From Symsagittifera roscoffensis (taxonomy: Eukaryota > Xenacoelomorpha > Acoela > Convolutidae), in NCBI RefSeq assembly GCF_963678635.1, contig NC_087068.1, forward strand, positions 11,228,027 through 11,292,026: a stretch of DNA of 64,000 nt, read 5' to 3'. The notes beneath the pieces are model-generated. The model saw only the letters and a list, made by a program, of their open reading frames with translations. It did not search any database and was not told the origin of the DNA. Shown in pieces: positions 12,169-23,689 of this stretch (its first letter is position 1; each line of letters opens with the position of its first letter). The position numbers were made by a program, and so were the translations under genes.

Positions 12169-14239
12169 GATCTCTGTATCATTGCAACAACCCCCCCCCC
12201 TATTCGATTTTGAGAAGAATATCCATTGGAATGATTGGATGCCCTAAAACAGAACATGAAACTATAATACTTATTAAGATAATCATTTGATGCTACATAC
12301 AATAACCAATTGGTATAGATACTTAAACTATAGAAGTCTGACTTAAATACGTACTTATAAAACTTAATCAAACATGTACTTGTTACTATGAGTTTCTGTC
12401 ACTCACATGCTTTCGATGTCAGATCCAAAAATCATCAGATTAAACTTTAACTGATTGAATTCAGGTTGAATTGACTCTTCTTTTTTCTTAAGCATGAATT
12501 TCTTATCTCTACATAGATTTAAGTTGCGTCCCCTCCCCCTCCCTTAGGAATTCGACCACCTGCCAACCCAAAGGGTCCCCCTTTGTACTATTTTGAGATA
12601 ACCATTTTTGAAAACGGGCTGCAAAATTTTTCTAAAAGCGCTTTTGGCGCCAATATATACTAATTTGAGGGGGGAGCGCGCGCCGGAAATACGCATTTTT
12701 TTATGGACAAAATTTTTCAAAAACTGCCTAAAAACGCTTTTTTCGGCCTGTTTTTTTTTTAGTTTTGCCTGCGGCGCAGAAAATTTAGCCAAAACAGGGT
12801 CTCTGTAGTGCTTTGGGAGTTCTCGCATAATCGATTTTGTCGACCAAAAAAAATTCGTACGGATATGAGAAGAATATCCCTTGGAATGATTGGATGCCCT
12901 AAGACAGAACTTGAAACTATAATACTTTATTAAGATAATCATTTGATGCTACATACAATAACCAATTGGTATAGATACTTAAACTATAGAAGTCTGACTT
13001 AAATACGTACTTATAAAACTTAATCAAACATGTACTTGTTACTATGAGTTTCTGTCACTCACATGCTTTCGATGTCAGATCCAAAAATCATCAGATTAAA
13101 CTTTAACTGATTGAATTCAGGTTGAATTGACTCTTCTTTTTTCTTAAGCATGAATTTCTTATCTCTACATAGATTTAAGTTGCGTCCCCTCCCCCTCCCT
13201 TAGGAATTCGACCACCTGCCAACCCAAAGGGTCCCCCTTTGTACTATTTTGAGATAACCATTTTTGAAAACGGGCTGCAAAATTTTTCTAAAAGCGCTTT
13301 TGGCGCCAATATATACTAATTTGAGGGGGGAGCGCGCGCCGGAAATACGCATTTTTTTATGGACAAAATTTTTCAAAAACTGCCTAAAAACGCCTTTTTC
13401 GGCCTGTTTTTTTTTTAGTTTTGCCTGCGGCGCAGAAAATTTAGCCAAAACAGGGTCTCTGTAGTGCTTTGGGAGTTCTCGCATAATCGATTTTGTCGAC
13501 CAAAAAAAATTCGTACGGATATGAGAAGAATATCCCTTGGAATGATTGGATGCCCTAAGACAGAACTTGAAACTATAATACTTTATTAAGATAATCATTT
13601 GATGCTACATACAATAACCAATTGGTATAGATACTTAAACTATAGAAGTCTGACTTAAATACGTACTTATAAAACTTAATCAAATATGTACTTGTTACTA
13701 TGAGTTTCTGTCACTCACATGCTTTCGATGTCAGATCCAAAAATCATCAGATTAAACTTTAACTGATTGAATTCAGGTTGAATTGACTCTTCTTTTTTCT
13801 TAAGTATGAATTTCTTATCTCTACATAGATTTAAGTTGCGTCCCCTCTCCCTCCCTTAGGAATTCGACCCCCTGCCAACCCAAAGGGTCCCCCTTTGTAC
13901 TATTTTGAGATAACCATTTTTGAAAACGGGCTGCAAAATTTTTCTAAAAGCGCTTTTGGTGCAAGTATGTACTAATTTTGAGGGGGGACGCGCGCCGAAA
14001 AAACGCGATTTTTTGGTCAAAATTTTCCAGAAAGTGCCTAAAAACGCCTTTTCTGGACTGTTTTTTCAAAATTTAGCCTGCGGCGCAGAAAATTTGGCCA
14101 AAGCAGGGACTAAACCGTGCATAGGAGAGCTCAAAAAATCAATTCGGTTGACGTAAAAAAAAGGTCGACAAAATTTTCTAAAATATTTTGAAAGTGCGCC
14201 CCCCCTCGAGAAAATCCTTGATCCGCCCCTGGCTTCTCA

Positions 14240-15165
14240 TACTAAAATTTTCTATTGAAACAGCTTAAAAATCCTCACCGGTCAAATCGCTCCTCATGGT
14301 TTCATGATCTTTTTTTCAAATAGCAAAACAATTAAAAAAATCAGCGTAGGCAAAAAAACTTTTCAACCATTCGTCCTATAAAATGTCTCAAACTGACTGA
14401 TTTGTCCCATATTTTTTCAGATTTTTGAGTACTCCAGTCTTATTGGCTCACATAATTTCCGAGAATTTGGTTTTTTTGGCATGATATTTCCCCCTTCTAG
14501 AATAAAGATGTGAAAATTCTATACAGTGCTGACTTTATTAAAAAGGGGAAACACACAAAAGTTGAAATTTAAAACGCATTTAGAAGAAAAAAGATGATTT
14601 ATTTCACAATTTATTTCACAAAACTCAAATTTTAACCAAAAACTAGATTCAACATTTTGGTTTTTAGGACCAATTTGGTTTTTAACCGAAAACTGGATCC
14701 AAGAAGGCCAAATTTTTTGTTTTTTTTGGTTAATCAAAAATTTCCTTTTAACTGCTGGGTCATTGTCTGCTAAAATTATATCAAAACTAGCCTCTTACGT
14801 AGCCCACAAAGTTTAAAAAGAGTTTAAAATCCAAAGAACTGTTTGAACTAACTTGTTTTTGTCTGATAGCCAAAAATGTCATTTTGATTATACGAAACAC
14901 CAGTATTTTTAAGACACTTCCTCTCGTAGGATAAAACCCACAGGTCTGTGCACCCTTAAGTCTGGATTTTGGATTCCAACCTCAAAAAATGTCAGTTGGC
15001 TTAGACCGGTCTCTTAGGAGTCCCTATGTCAGTGAAGATTGACATACATGGACAGAATAAATCTTCAAATTTAACAAGTCTAGTACCCGGTTGAAATAAC
15101 CTAGTCACAAGAATATAACAACCTGAAAACATGCAGTTGATCCAAGCAAGGAAATTGATTAAGTT
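14240..15165 (+). repeat. Long-unit-specific segment, copy 1
   Basis: About 930 bp starting tactaaaattttctattg, repeated at 16408-17325 and, truncated, at 17921-18590. It is AT-rich and non-coding. It contains three related elements of the form aaccaaaaactagattcaac / ttaaccgaaaactggatcc. If the 8-mer GCTTCTCA before it is the MITE's target duplication, this is the original genomic flank that was carried along in the amplification. Confidence 0.75.
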
Positions 15166-16407
15166 TTAAATACGTACTTATAAAACTTAATCAAATATGT
15201 ACTTGTTACTATGAGTTTCTGTCACTCACATGCTTTCGATGTCAGATCCAAAAATCATCAGATTAAACTTTAACTGACTGAATTCAGGTTGAATTGACTC
15301 TTCTTTTTTCTTAAGCATGAATTTCTTATCTCTACATAGATTTAAGTTGCGTCCCCTCCCCCTCCCTTAGGAATTCGACCACCTGCCAACCCAAAGGGTC
15401 CCCCTTTGTACTATTTTGAGATAACCATTTTTGAAAACGGGCTGCAAAATTTTTCTAAAAGCGCTTTTGGCGCCAATATATACTAATTTGAGGGGGGAGC
15501 GCGCGCCGGAAATACGCATTTTTTTATGGACAAAATTTTTCAAAAACTGCCTAAAAACGCCTTTTTCGGCCTGTTTTTTTTTTTAGTTTTGCCTGCGGCG
15601 CAGAAAATTTAGCCAAAACAGGGTCTCTGTAGTGCTTTGGGAGTTCTCGCATAATCGATTTTGTCGACCAAAAAAAATCCGTACGGATATGAGAAGAATA
15701 TCCCTTGGAATGATTGGATGCCCTAAGACAGAACTTGAAACTATAATACTTTATTAAGATAATCATTTGATGCTACATACAATAACCAATTGGTATAGAT
15801 ACTTAAACTATAGAAGTCTGACTTAAATATGTACTTATAAAACTTAATCAAATATGTACTTGTTACTATGAGTTTTTGTCACTCACATGCTTTCGATGTC
15901 AGATCCAAAAATCATCAGATTAAACTTTAACTGATTGAATTCAGGTTGAATTGACTCTTCTTTTTTCTTAAGCATGAATTTCTTATCTCTACATAGATTT
16001 AAGTTGCGTCCCCTCCCCCTCCCTTAGGAATTCGACCCCCTGCCAACCCAAAGGGTCCCCCTTTGTACTATTTTGAGATAACCATTTTTGAAAACGGGCT
16101 GCAAAATTTTTCTAAAAGCGCTTTTGGTGCAAGTATGTACTAATTTTGAGGGGGGACGCGCGCCGAAAAAACGCGATTTTTTGGTCAAAATTTTCCAGAA
16201 AGTGCCTAAAAACGCCTTTTCTGGACTGTTTTTTCAAAATTTAGCCTGCGGCGCAGAAAATTTGGCCAAAGCAGGGACTGAACCGTGCATAGGAGAGCTC
16301 AAAAAATCAATTCGGTTGACGCAAAAAAAAGGTCGACAAAATTTTCTAAAATATTTTGAAAGTGCGCCCCCCCTCGAGAAAATCCTTGATCCGCCCCTGG
16401 CTTCTCA

Positions 16408-17325
16408 TACTAAAATTTTCTATTGAAACAGCTTAAAAATCCTCACCGGTCAAATCGCTCCTCATGGTTTCATGATCTTTTTTTCAAATAGCAAAACATT
16501 TAAAAAAATCAGCGTAGGCAAAAAAACTTTTCAACCATTCGTCCTATAAAATGTCTCAAACTGACTGATTTGTCCCATATTTTTTCAGATTTTTGAGTAC
16601 TCCAGTCTTAATGGCTCACATAATTTCCGAGAATTTGGTCTTTTTGGCATGATATTTCCCCCTTCTAGAATAAAGATGTGAAAATTCTATACAGTGCTGA
16701 CTTTATTAAAAAGGGGAAACACACAAAAGTTGAAATTTAAAACGCATTTAGAAGAAAAAAGATGATTTATTTCACAATTTATTTCACAAAACTCAAATTT
16801 TAACCAAAAACTAGATTCAACATTTTGGTTTTTAGGACCAATTTGGTTTTTAACCGAAAACTGGATCCAAGAAGGCCAAATTTTTTTTTTTTTTTTGGTT
16901 AATCAAAAATTTCGTTTTAACTGCTGGGTCATTGTCTGCTAAAATTATATCAAAACTAGCCTCTTACGTAGCCCACAAAGTTTAAAAAGAGTTTAAAATC
17001 CAAAGAACTGTTTGAACTAACTTGTTTTCGTCTGATAGCCAAAAATGTCTTTTTGATTATACGAAACACCAGTATTTTTAAGACACTTCCTCTCGTAGGA
17101 TAAAACCCACAGGTCTGTGCACCCTTAAGTCTTGATTTCGGATTCCAACCTCAAAAAATGTCAATTGGCTTAGACCGGTCTCTTAGGAGTCCCTATGTCA
17201 GTGAAGATTGACATACATGGACGGAATAAATCTTCAAATTTAACAAGTCTAGTACCCGGTTGAAATAACCTAGTCACAAGAATATAACAACCTGAAAACA
17301 TGCAGTTGATCCAAGCAAGGAAATT
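16408..17325 (+). repeat. Long-unit-specific segment, copy 2
   Basis: Near-identical to 14240-15165, with scattered single-base differences (for example tcttgatttcgg against tctggattttgg). Confidence 0.75.
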
Positions 17326-17920
17326 GATTAAGTTTTAAATACGTACTTATAAAACTTAATCAAATATGTACTTGTTACTATGAGTTTCTGTCACTCACAT
17401 GCTTTCGATGTCAGATCCAAAAATCATCAGATTAAACTTTAACTGATTGAATTCAGGTTGAATTGACTCTTCTTTTTTCTTAAGCATGAATTTCTTATCT
17501 CTACATAGATTTAAGTTGCGTCCCCTCCCCCTCCCTTAGGAATTCGACCCCCTGCCAACCCAAAGGGTCCCCCTTTGTACTATTTTGAGATAACCATTTT
17601 TCAAAACGGGCTGCAAAATTTTTCTAAAAGCGCTTTTGGTGCAAGTATGTACTAATTTTGAGGGGGGACGCGCGCCGAAAAAACGCGATTTTTTGGTCAA
17701 AATTTTCCAGAAAGTGCCTAAAAACGCCTTTTTTGGACTGTTTTTTCAAAATTTAGCCTGCGGCGCAGAAAATTTGGCCAAAGCAGGGACTAAACCGTGC
17801 ATAGGAGAGCTCAAAAAATCAATTCGGTTGACGTAAAAAAAAGGTCGACAAAATTTTCTAAAATATTTTGAAAGTGCGCCCCCCCCTCGAGAAAATCCTT
17901 GATCCGCCCCTGGCTTCTCA

Positions 17921-18590
17921 TACTAAAATTTTCTATTGAAACAGCTTAAAAATCCTCACCGGTCAAATCGCTCCTCATGGTTTCATGATCTTTTTTTCAA
18001 ATAGCAAAACATTAAAAAAAATCAGCGTAGGCAAAAAAACTTTTCAACCATTCGTCCTATAAAATGTCTCAAACTGACTGATTTGTCCCATATTTTTTCA
18101 GATTTTTGAGTACTCCAGTCTTAATGGCTCACATAATTTCCGAGAATTTGGTCATTTTGGCATGATATTTCCCCCTTCTAGAATAAAGATGTGAAAATTC
18201 TATACAGTGCTGACTTTATTAAAAAGGGGAAACACACAAAAGTTGAAATTTAAAACGCATTTAGAAGAAAAAAGATGATTTATTTCACAATTTATTTCAC
18301 AAAACTCAAATTTTAACCAAAAACTAGATTCAACATTTTGGTTTTTAGGACCAATTTGGTTTTTAACCGAAAACTGGATCCAAGAAGGCCAAATTTTTTG
18401 TTTTTTTTTGGTTAATCAAAAATTTCGTTTTAACTGCTGGGTCATTGTCTGCTAAAATTATATCAAAACTAGCCTCTTACGTAGCCCACAAAGTTTAAAA
18501 AGAGTTTAAAATCCAAAGAACTGTTTGAACTAACTTGTTTTTGTCTGATAGCCAAAAATGTCATTTTGATTATACGAAACACCAGTATTT
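17921..18590 (+). repeat. Long-unit-specific segment, copy 3 (truncated)
   Basis: It matches the other two copies up to caccagtattt, then diverges into a run of A. This marks the right edge of the array. Confidence 0.75.
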
Positions 18591-19192
18591 TAAAAAAAAA
18601 AAAACAATTTTTAAAGGTTTCACATTACAAGTTTTTTTTGGAGGTTATAACCTTGTCAATCTTTCTGGTACTATGTGAGAGGCTTCCTTTGATACAGTTT
18701 TGTCAGTAAGTATTGATCAATTAAAAGACCAAAAAAATCCGTTGATGGGCTAAAATTTTGAGCCCAAATTTTGCAAAACAAATTGCAGCATGTAAACTCA
18801 GCTAAGTTTTAAGCAATTTTTGTTTTCATCCTTTTTTACCTAATGTCAACTCAATCTGAGAAAAACAAGTTTTAAATTTCAAGTTTGGCGCGTTTCATCC
18901 GGGTAATTTGAATCAGCACTGTAGTTCTACAAAAAAGTTATAGAAAATAACCCAAGCAAGTCTCAAGCTAATCAAACCGACGTCAAAAAAGATCACAGAC
19001 CCTAAAATAACATGATTTTCCTGAAATATACATTGAAATAACTATTAGGGTATACTGAGAACTGTACACGGCTTAATTATAATGGTCACGAAAATTGACC
19101 TAGGCTCTAACTGTCCTTACGGCCTGACCCGAGCAAATTTTTAGTTTCTACGATCACAAACTATTTACATTTCCAATAATAGTGCCTTGGTC
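18591..19192. other. Unique spacer, no gene seen
   Basis: AT-rich DNA between the array and the next MITE, without coding motifs or repeats noticed. Confidence 0.4.
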
Positions 19193-19200
19193 TGACCAGG

Positions 19201-19632
19201 CAGGGGTGAATTTAGGGGGGGGGCGGGGGGTTCGGACGCACTCCCTCCAGGGATTCGACCCCCTGCCGACCCAAAGGGTCCCCCCTTTGGTACTTTTTAA
19301 GAAATCCATTTGTTGCCGACCGACCCTAAAAGTTTTCTAAAGGCGCCTTTGGCGCCAATATATTCTAACTTTGAGGGGGAGCACGCGCCAAAAAAACGCG
19401 ATTTTTTTGTCAAAATTTTTCAAAAAGTGCCTAAAAACGGCTTTTTTTGACCTGTTTTTTTTTCAAAAATTTGCCTGCGGCACAGAAAATTTGGCCAAAC
19501 AGGGACTTTTTAGTGCTTTAGAAGAGCTCGGAAAATCAATTTGGTCGACCTAAAAAAAAGGTCGTCAAAATTTTTGAAAATCCGCTCACCCCCTAATCCC
19601 CCCCCTCGAAAAAATCCTAGATCCGCCCCCTG
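19201..19632 (+). mobile_element. hAT-like MITE with 8-bp target duplication
   Basis: It starts caggggtgaatttaggggg and ends ctagatccgcccccctg-like (atccgccccctg), imperfect inverted termini. It is flanked by a perfect 8-bp duplication TGACCAGG (19193-19200 and 19633-19640), the length made by hAT transposases. The body shares all family landmarks with the array MITEs. It is 432 bp long and non-coding. Confidence 0.88.
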
Positions 19633-19640
19633 TGACCAGG

Positions 19641-20116
19641 GCAAATTTATTATTCTCGCCTGTCTGAACACGCCTTCCAAAACAGTCAAACAACTGTCTT
19701 CAACTCAATCTGAATACGTTATTGTCCTATTTTTGTCCTCCCACTGAATTTGAATGCGTTTATCAAATTTTGGTCTCTGACGTTAACAAGTTTCTGTCAA
19801 GACAGTCTGAAAATAAACGTGATATTTCTTTGCGCGCGAGAAAATGCTTGCAGGTTATTTTTCTGAATTTCCTAGCTAACAAAAACGGGCTATCTAGTAA
19901 GATGTTGCAAGAAATTTGCAAGAGTGTGGCAGAAAACTGTTTTCTCTTGCAAGATTCTTAAAAGCTTTCACCAGATATCCCTTAAAATTTAATAATTTGG
20001 CAAGATTCTCAAAAAATCTTACGACGTTAAAAAAGGACTGCTTTTTAATGAGATATTACCCGCACCGGAGTTGCATGGATAATAATTGATTATAATGGAA
20101 AACTGTTGTCTAAAAT
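19641..20116. other. Spacer with short open frame
   Basis: A 79-codon open frame at 19722-19961 shows no recognisable motif and no splice context. Near 20082 is catggataataattgattataa, which resembles the terminal repeat of the element at 21452-22455. Confidence 0.4.
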
Positions 20117-20253
20117 TGTTGTGATTTGTTTTTGATTTGTTTTAAATGACCTTCGGTATTTAACTAATACCAGTTAACTTAGTTCGATACGAACTCCGGT
20201 CGATCGTAGAGTGTTCGTTCAGTTGTCCTTTTAGAACGTTTTAAATTAACACA
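20117..20253 (+). repeat. 5' LTR of deleted element
   Basis: Begins tgttgtgatttgttttt and ends ttaacaca. It aligns over its whole length to 21194-21328 with several substitutions and small indels, so the element is not recent. Confidence 0.65.
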
Positions 20254-20293
20254 CTCATAAAATTAAGTTTCGAATTATCGATAGGTATGCACT

Positions 20294-20833
20294 TTGAGGT
20301 ACAATTTTGTGAATATTAATGACCAATTAGAACCGACCAACAACACGATCTTGATAGATAGTGCCCCAGAAGCTGTGGTCCCATCAAACTCGCATCCAAG
20401 ACACAGTAGACCTCGCAGGAACGTCGGTCCCCTCAAATTTTTTGGAGATCGCCGCTTTATTGACGTAGTGCTCGAAAAAGACGACCAGACTACATTTCCC
20501 TAACAGTCGGACAGTGCTAATCATTCCAGAGCAACTTTCTTTATTACTTCACCGTCAGATTTTTTGACAGCGTTATTGCAGGCTCCACCATTACGTTCCC
20601 TGGTCGCAGAAACCTCACTCACTTGGTCTTCAAAGAAATCGTGCCCGTCGGACAGACAAAATTATACACCAATCGTGTCACTTTTCACAAGCACCTCTTC
20701 AGGATCAAAATCTTCATCCCATCCGACCACTGTTGACACAATTGACGTGGTAGAGAGTTCGATTGAAATATCGTCGACCATAGAACCAGAAGTAAAAGCT
20801 AAATTAGACGAATTCGACGAGCAATTGAACTGA
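20294..20833 (+). pseudogene. Pol C-terminal remnant of deleted LTR element
   Basis: Two open pieces, 20294-20503 (69 codons) and 20564-20833 (89 codons), in related reading but separated by a stop. The first has RPRRNVGPLKFFGDRRF, a basic motif common at the extreme C-terminus of retroelement Pol proteins. The second is Ser/Thr-rich and ends in an acidic helix (VKAKLDEFDEQLN). Catalytic domains are absent. Confidence 0.5.
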
Positions 20834-21193
20834 TTCTCTCAAAACTCAAGAAAACAAACTCAAACATTTTACTCATCTCATACTATTTTTAATTAATCAT
20901 TTTATTGTAGATAACGCTGTTCATGTTAAATGTACATCTTGTAGAACAGTGCTTTTTAGTTTTAGTTCAGTTAATTTGTTTTTTTTTCTCAATCTCTGTA
21001 TAACTGTAAATACTGTATGTTCACCCTGTACATTTGTACCTTCCTAGTTTATGTGTAAATATTATTTTGCTTGCTGTACTATTTTTCTTGTGGCGCAGTT
21101 TGTAAAATTTTGTTCCTACGTTGAAGAGGGAAAATGGGTGTATATAGAATTAGTTACTGAATTTGCGATTTCATTTTTTTTCCCGGTGGGAAA

Positions 21194-21328
21194 TGTAGTA
21201 TTTGTTTTTAGTTGTGTTAAATGACCTTCGGTATTTAATTAATACCAGTTAACTTAGTTCAATACGACCTCCGGTCGATCGTAGAGTGTTCGTTCAGTTG
21301 TCCTTTTAGAACGTTTTAAATTAACACA
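21194..21328 (+). repeat. 3' LTR of deleted element
   Basis: Begins tgtagtatttgtttttag directly after ggtgggaaa and ends ttaacaca. Paired with 20117-20253. Confidence 0.65.
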
Positions 21329-21451
21329 CTCTATTTTATCCGTTTTATCCTTTTAAGTAATTGTACATTAGTTGTAGATAGATCGTATAATTAAAACATT
21401 TTATTGAAAATGTTGTCAATATAATTCGATAATGTTGCAAATTTAGATTAA

Positions 21452-22455
21452 AATCGATTATATTGTCATTATGATTGATTATTTTTGTAAAAGCACAATC
21501 CATTATTATCTATTATAATGGATTATAACTGATTATAATCTTTATTTTTGTGCAAAATCATTTGCAAAACTTGCAACGTTTCTCCGTTTTTCATGGCCTA
21601 CTCGCAATGTAAACATACTCAAAATTAACCGCACCCCTCATTATGCCCCCCCATCCGCATTTGCCCCTCCTCTCTCCCCTCTCACATCCGCATTCAAACC
21701 ACTCCCCTACGTTTATCCTTATGCCCATCCCCATTTTTACTAGTTTACCCCCAACCCCAACACCCCCAATTACAGTTTACTTCTCTCCCCCTAGGTTGTT
21801 TACTATTGAACGGGGAAGGGGAGGGAGGTTACTCAAGGTGAACAAAAACTTTTTACCCCCATTTTCCATTTTAACCTCCTCACCCAAGCTTTTTGCTCCA
21901 CCCTCCCCCCCCCCCCCCCCCATTTTTTACCCATCCCAAGTTCAGTAAACAGGGGAGGAGGGGGGATTAAACTAATAATATGGGGGGGGGGGGTAAACAG
22001 AGGAGAGGTAAGCTGTGGCGGGGGGGGGGGGGGTAAACTGGGGAAGGGGGTTGGAAGGGGGTTGGAAGAGGTGATGCAGTTTATGTAGCATAGAAAAAGT
22101 AGAGAAACCTGAACTATGTAAAACCTTATGTGAGAAGTAAAAATTTCTGAAACGTAATGAGTAGCAACCGCGCGAAACAGGAAATGAGATAATTTAGAAA
22201 AATAATCGGAAAATTCATAATTTCGTCTCAAAAAATACACTATAATCAATTATAATCTATTAAAATGGATTATTTTAATTAAAATTTTTTTTTGATATAA
22301 TCCATTTTCAGTTGATTATAATCGATTATAATCCTTTATAATGGATTATAATGAAATAAATATTACTAGGATTATAATCCAATTTTGATGGATTATAATA
22401 GATAATTTTTCAGTTTTTTACAGATATTGACTACAAAATGACAATATAATCGATT
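21452..22455. mobile_element. TIR element with ATAATC arrays and G/C tracts
   Basis: A perfect 19-bp inverted repeat, aatcgattatattgtcatt at 21452-21470 and its complement at 22437-22455, bounds about 1 kb. Inside each end are many direct and inverted gattataatc / ccattataatgg motifs. The centre has a C-rich block (about 21640-21925) followed by a G-rich block (about 21945-22070), themselves roughly inverted (ttaccccc / gggggtaaa). Long single-base runs near 21907, 21983 and 22019 may be inexact in the assembly. No transposase is present. Confidence 0.65.
21640..22070. repeat. C-tract then G-tract, strand-asymmetric low complexity
   Basis: A pyrimidine-rich stretch with C runs up to about 20 is followed by a purine-rich stretch with G runs of 12-13 separated by taaac. 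Both halves have spaced G3+ runs on one strand or the other, the sequence requirement for G-quadruplexes, and the two halves could pair. Proline-rich open frames here are a by-product of the C runs. Confidence 0.7.
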
Positions 22456-23077
22456 ATTATCCATGTCTCCAGTGCGGGTTTGTAACGTTTTGCAAAACTC
22501 ATCTGGGATATATGAGATAATTATTTATGACACTGTAGAGAATAGCTTTCTCGACACCGCTAATTTTTTTTATGACAAAAACATGTGCATTTTTGAGAAA
22601 ATGGTCTACGCTAGTCATACAATTCGATATGTTAACTATTGCAACAAAGTATTGAATGTCTCTTGTTATTTTGTTTCAGTTTTTCAATTTTTTTTCTCTC
22701 GTCTGCTCTTAATCGTTTTAGTCTGAAGAGTCTGGACCTGTCTGTATCCAATGAAAGTAATCCCCGACCATTTCCATGTCTGCTAGGCTAAAATTAGTTT
22801 AAATGGAAACACCAGCAAAAACACATAGTGCAGAAACAAAGAAGCGTTCTAAGAATTTGAAGGTGCCTAAAATTTGTAATGAAATGTCTTCTGATGATGT
22901 ATTAATACTTTTATTTAACAGGCATACATTACTTTAATGAAACTAAATGGCATTCTCAGCCATCATTCACAACAAAGTTAACAATAACCAGAAAACTTAC
23001 CGTAAAAAATACCGAAAGATTTTTTTCATTTTTTAAAAGTATCTGACAATCTTGTAACATTGAGTTTCAGTCCGGGG
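22456..23077. other. Spacer, no supported gene
   Basis: An 87-codon open frame at 22463-22726 has no recognised motif. The remainder is AT-rich and unremarkable. Confidence 0.4.
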
Positions 23078-23493
23078 TGGCTCACTCATAGAGTAATTTC
23101 AGAAAAAGTACACCGTCTGTTCGTCACGCTATCTTATTTTTGGCCGGATAGATTCGTGCTACTTGTTAGTCTAATACCGATCTTAATCTTACTCTAATAT
23201 ATAGTCTCAATAGATCTAGTGTATACCGGTATTTGCGATATAAGATATCAGGAACTGTTCTGGAGAAAAGCAACTGCTTGCTAAGTTAAAAAAGTTTTCA
23301 ATAAATTATAAATAGTTTCAACCTTACAAATTTTTGTAAGTGAAGTGTTAGTTATGGATCATGATTGTTTAGTAAGAAGTATTTTGAAGAGATAGTTTTA
23401 TCAAAATTATAATTGGATATAAATACTAGTTTTAAACTGGTTCCAATATAGTCCAGCCGCGTCAACTTGAGTTTTATGTCTGAGTTGCTGAAA
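23078..23493 (+). repeat. 5' LTR
   Basis: It shares gttcgtcacgctatcttatt, ggtatttgcgatataagata-like and agttttaaactggttcca blocks with 24696-25107. Numerous substitutions and several short indels separate the copies. Confidence 0.75.
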
Positions 23494-23689
23494 ATGGTTA
23501 ATTAAGCCAGGAGTGCCCAGAGGGTTATTTTTATGGTTTTAAGTGGTGGACGCGAGATTGGAGGCGCTGACGACAGGAGTCAGAGATGTTCAGTGCAACA
23601 CGGTTATTTCTGTTCCATCGGCAATTGTGGGGAGTTGTTTCTGCCGGTGATACCACGGGAATTGTAAAATCGTCAGAAAGAGTGACGCA

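Larger units (their letters stand above)
12211..18590 (+). repeat. Higher-order tandem array of 656-bp and ~1511-bp units
   Basis: The anchor ttaggaattcgacc recurs at 12544, 13200, 13856, 15367, 16024 and 17536, giving spacings of 656, 656, 1511, 657 and 1512. Short units hold a MITE body (ending aattcgtacggatatgagaa) plus a roughly 330-bp flank running from gaatatcc to cccctccc. Long units hold a second MITE subtype (gtgcaagtatgtactaatt) that ends cgcccctg, then GCTTCTCA, then about 930 bp found only in long units, then the shared flank. Copies are nearly identical by eye, so duplication is recent. The last unit is cut at about 18590 in a poly-A tract. Confidence 0.9.
20117..21328 (+). mobile_element. 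Internally deleted LTR retrotransposon
   Basis: Two direct repeats of about 135 bp bound about 940 bp. The 5' copy is 20117-20253 and the 3' copy 21194-21328; both contain aatgaccttcggtattt, ccggtcgatcgtagagtgtt and end ttaacaca. A purine-rich tract (ggtgggaaa) precedes the 3' copy, as a polypurine tract would. The interior holds only two short pieces of coding sequence at 20294-20833, the first containing PRRNVGPLKFFGD, like the tail after the integrase in Ty3/Gypsy-type Pol. No reverse transcriptase remains. No clear target duplication is visible. Confidence 0.7.

Noticed and set aside
12544-12942. A repeated 132-codon gene on the minus strand (also at 13200)
   Set aside because: The frame spans MITE termini and flank and recurs only because the DNA unit is duplicated; shorter or different in other units; no domain.
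12211-18590. CRISPR array or coding repeat
   Set aside because: Units are hundreds of bases long, directly repeated without spacers, and built from a MITE in a eukaryotic genome.
21643-22249. Proline-rich proteins on both strands
   Set aside because: The translations are products of C and G homopolymer runs in an inverted-repeat element.
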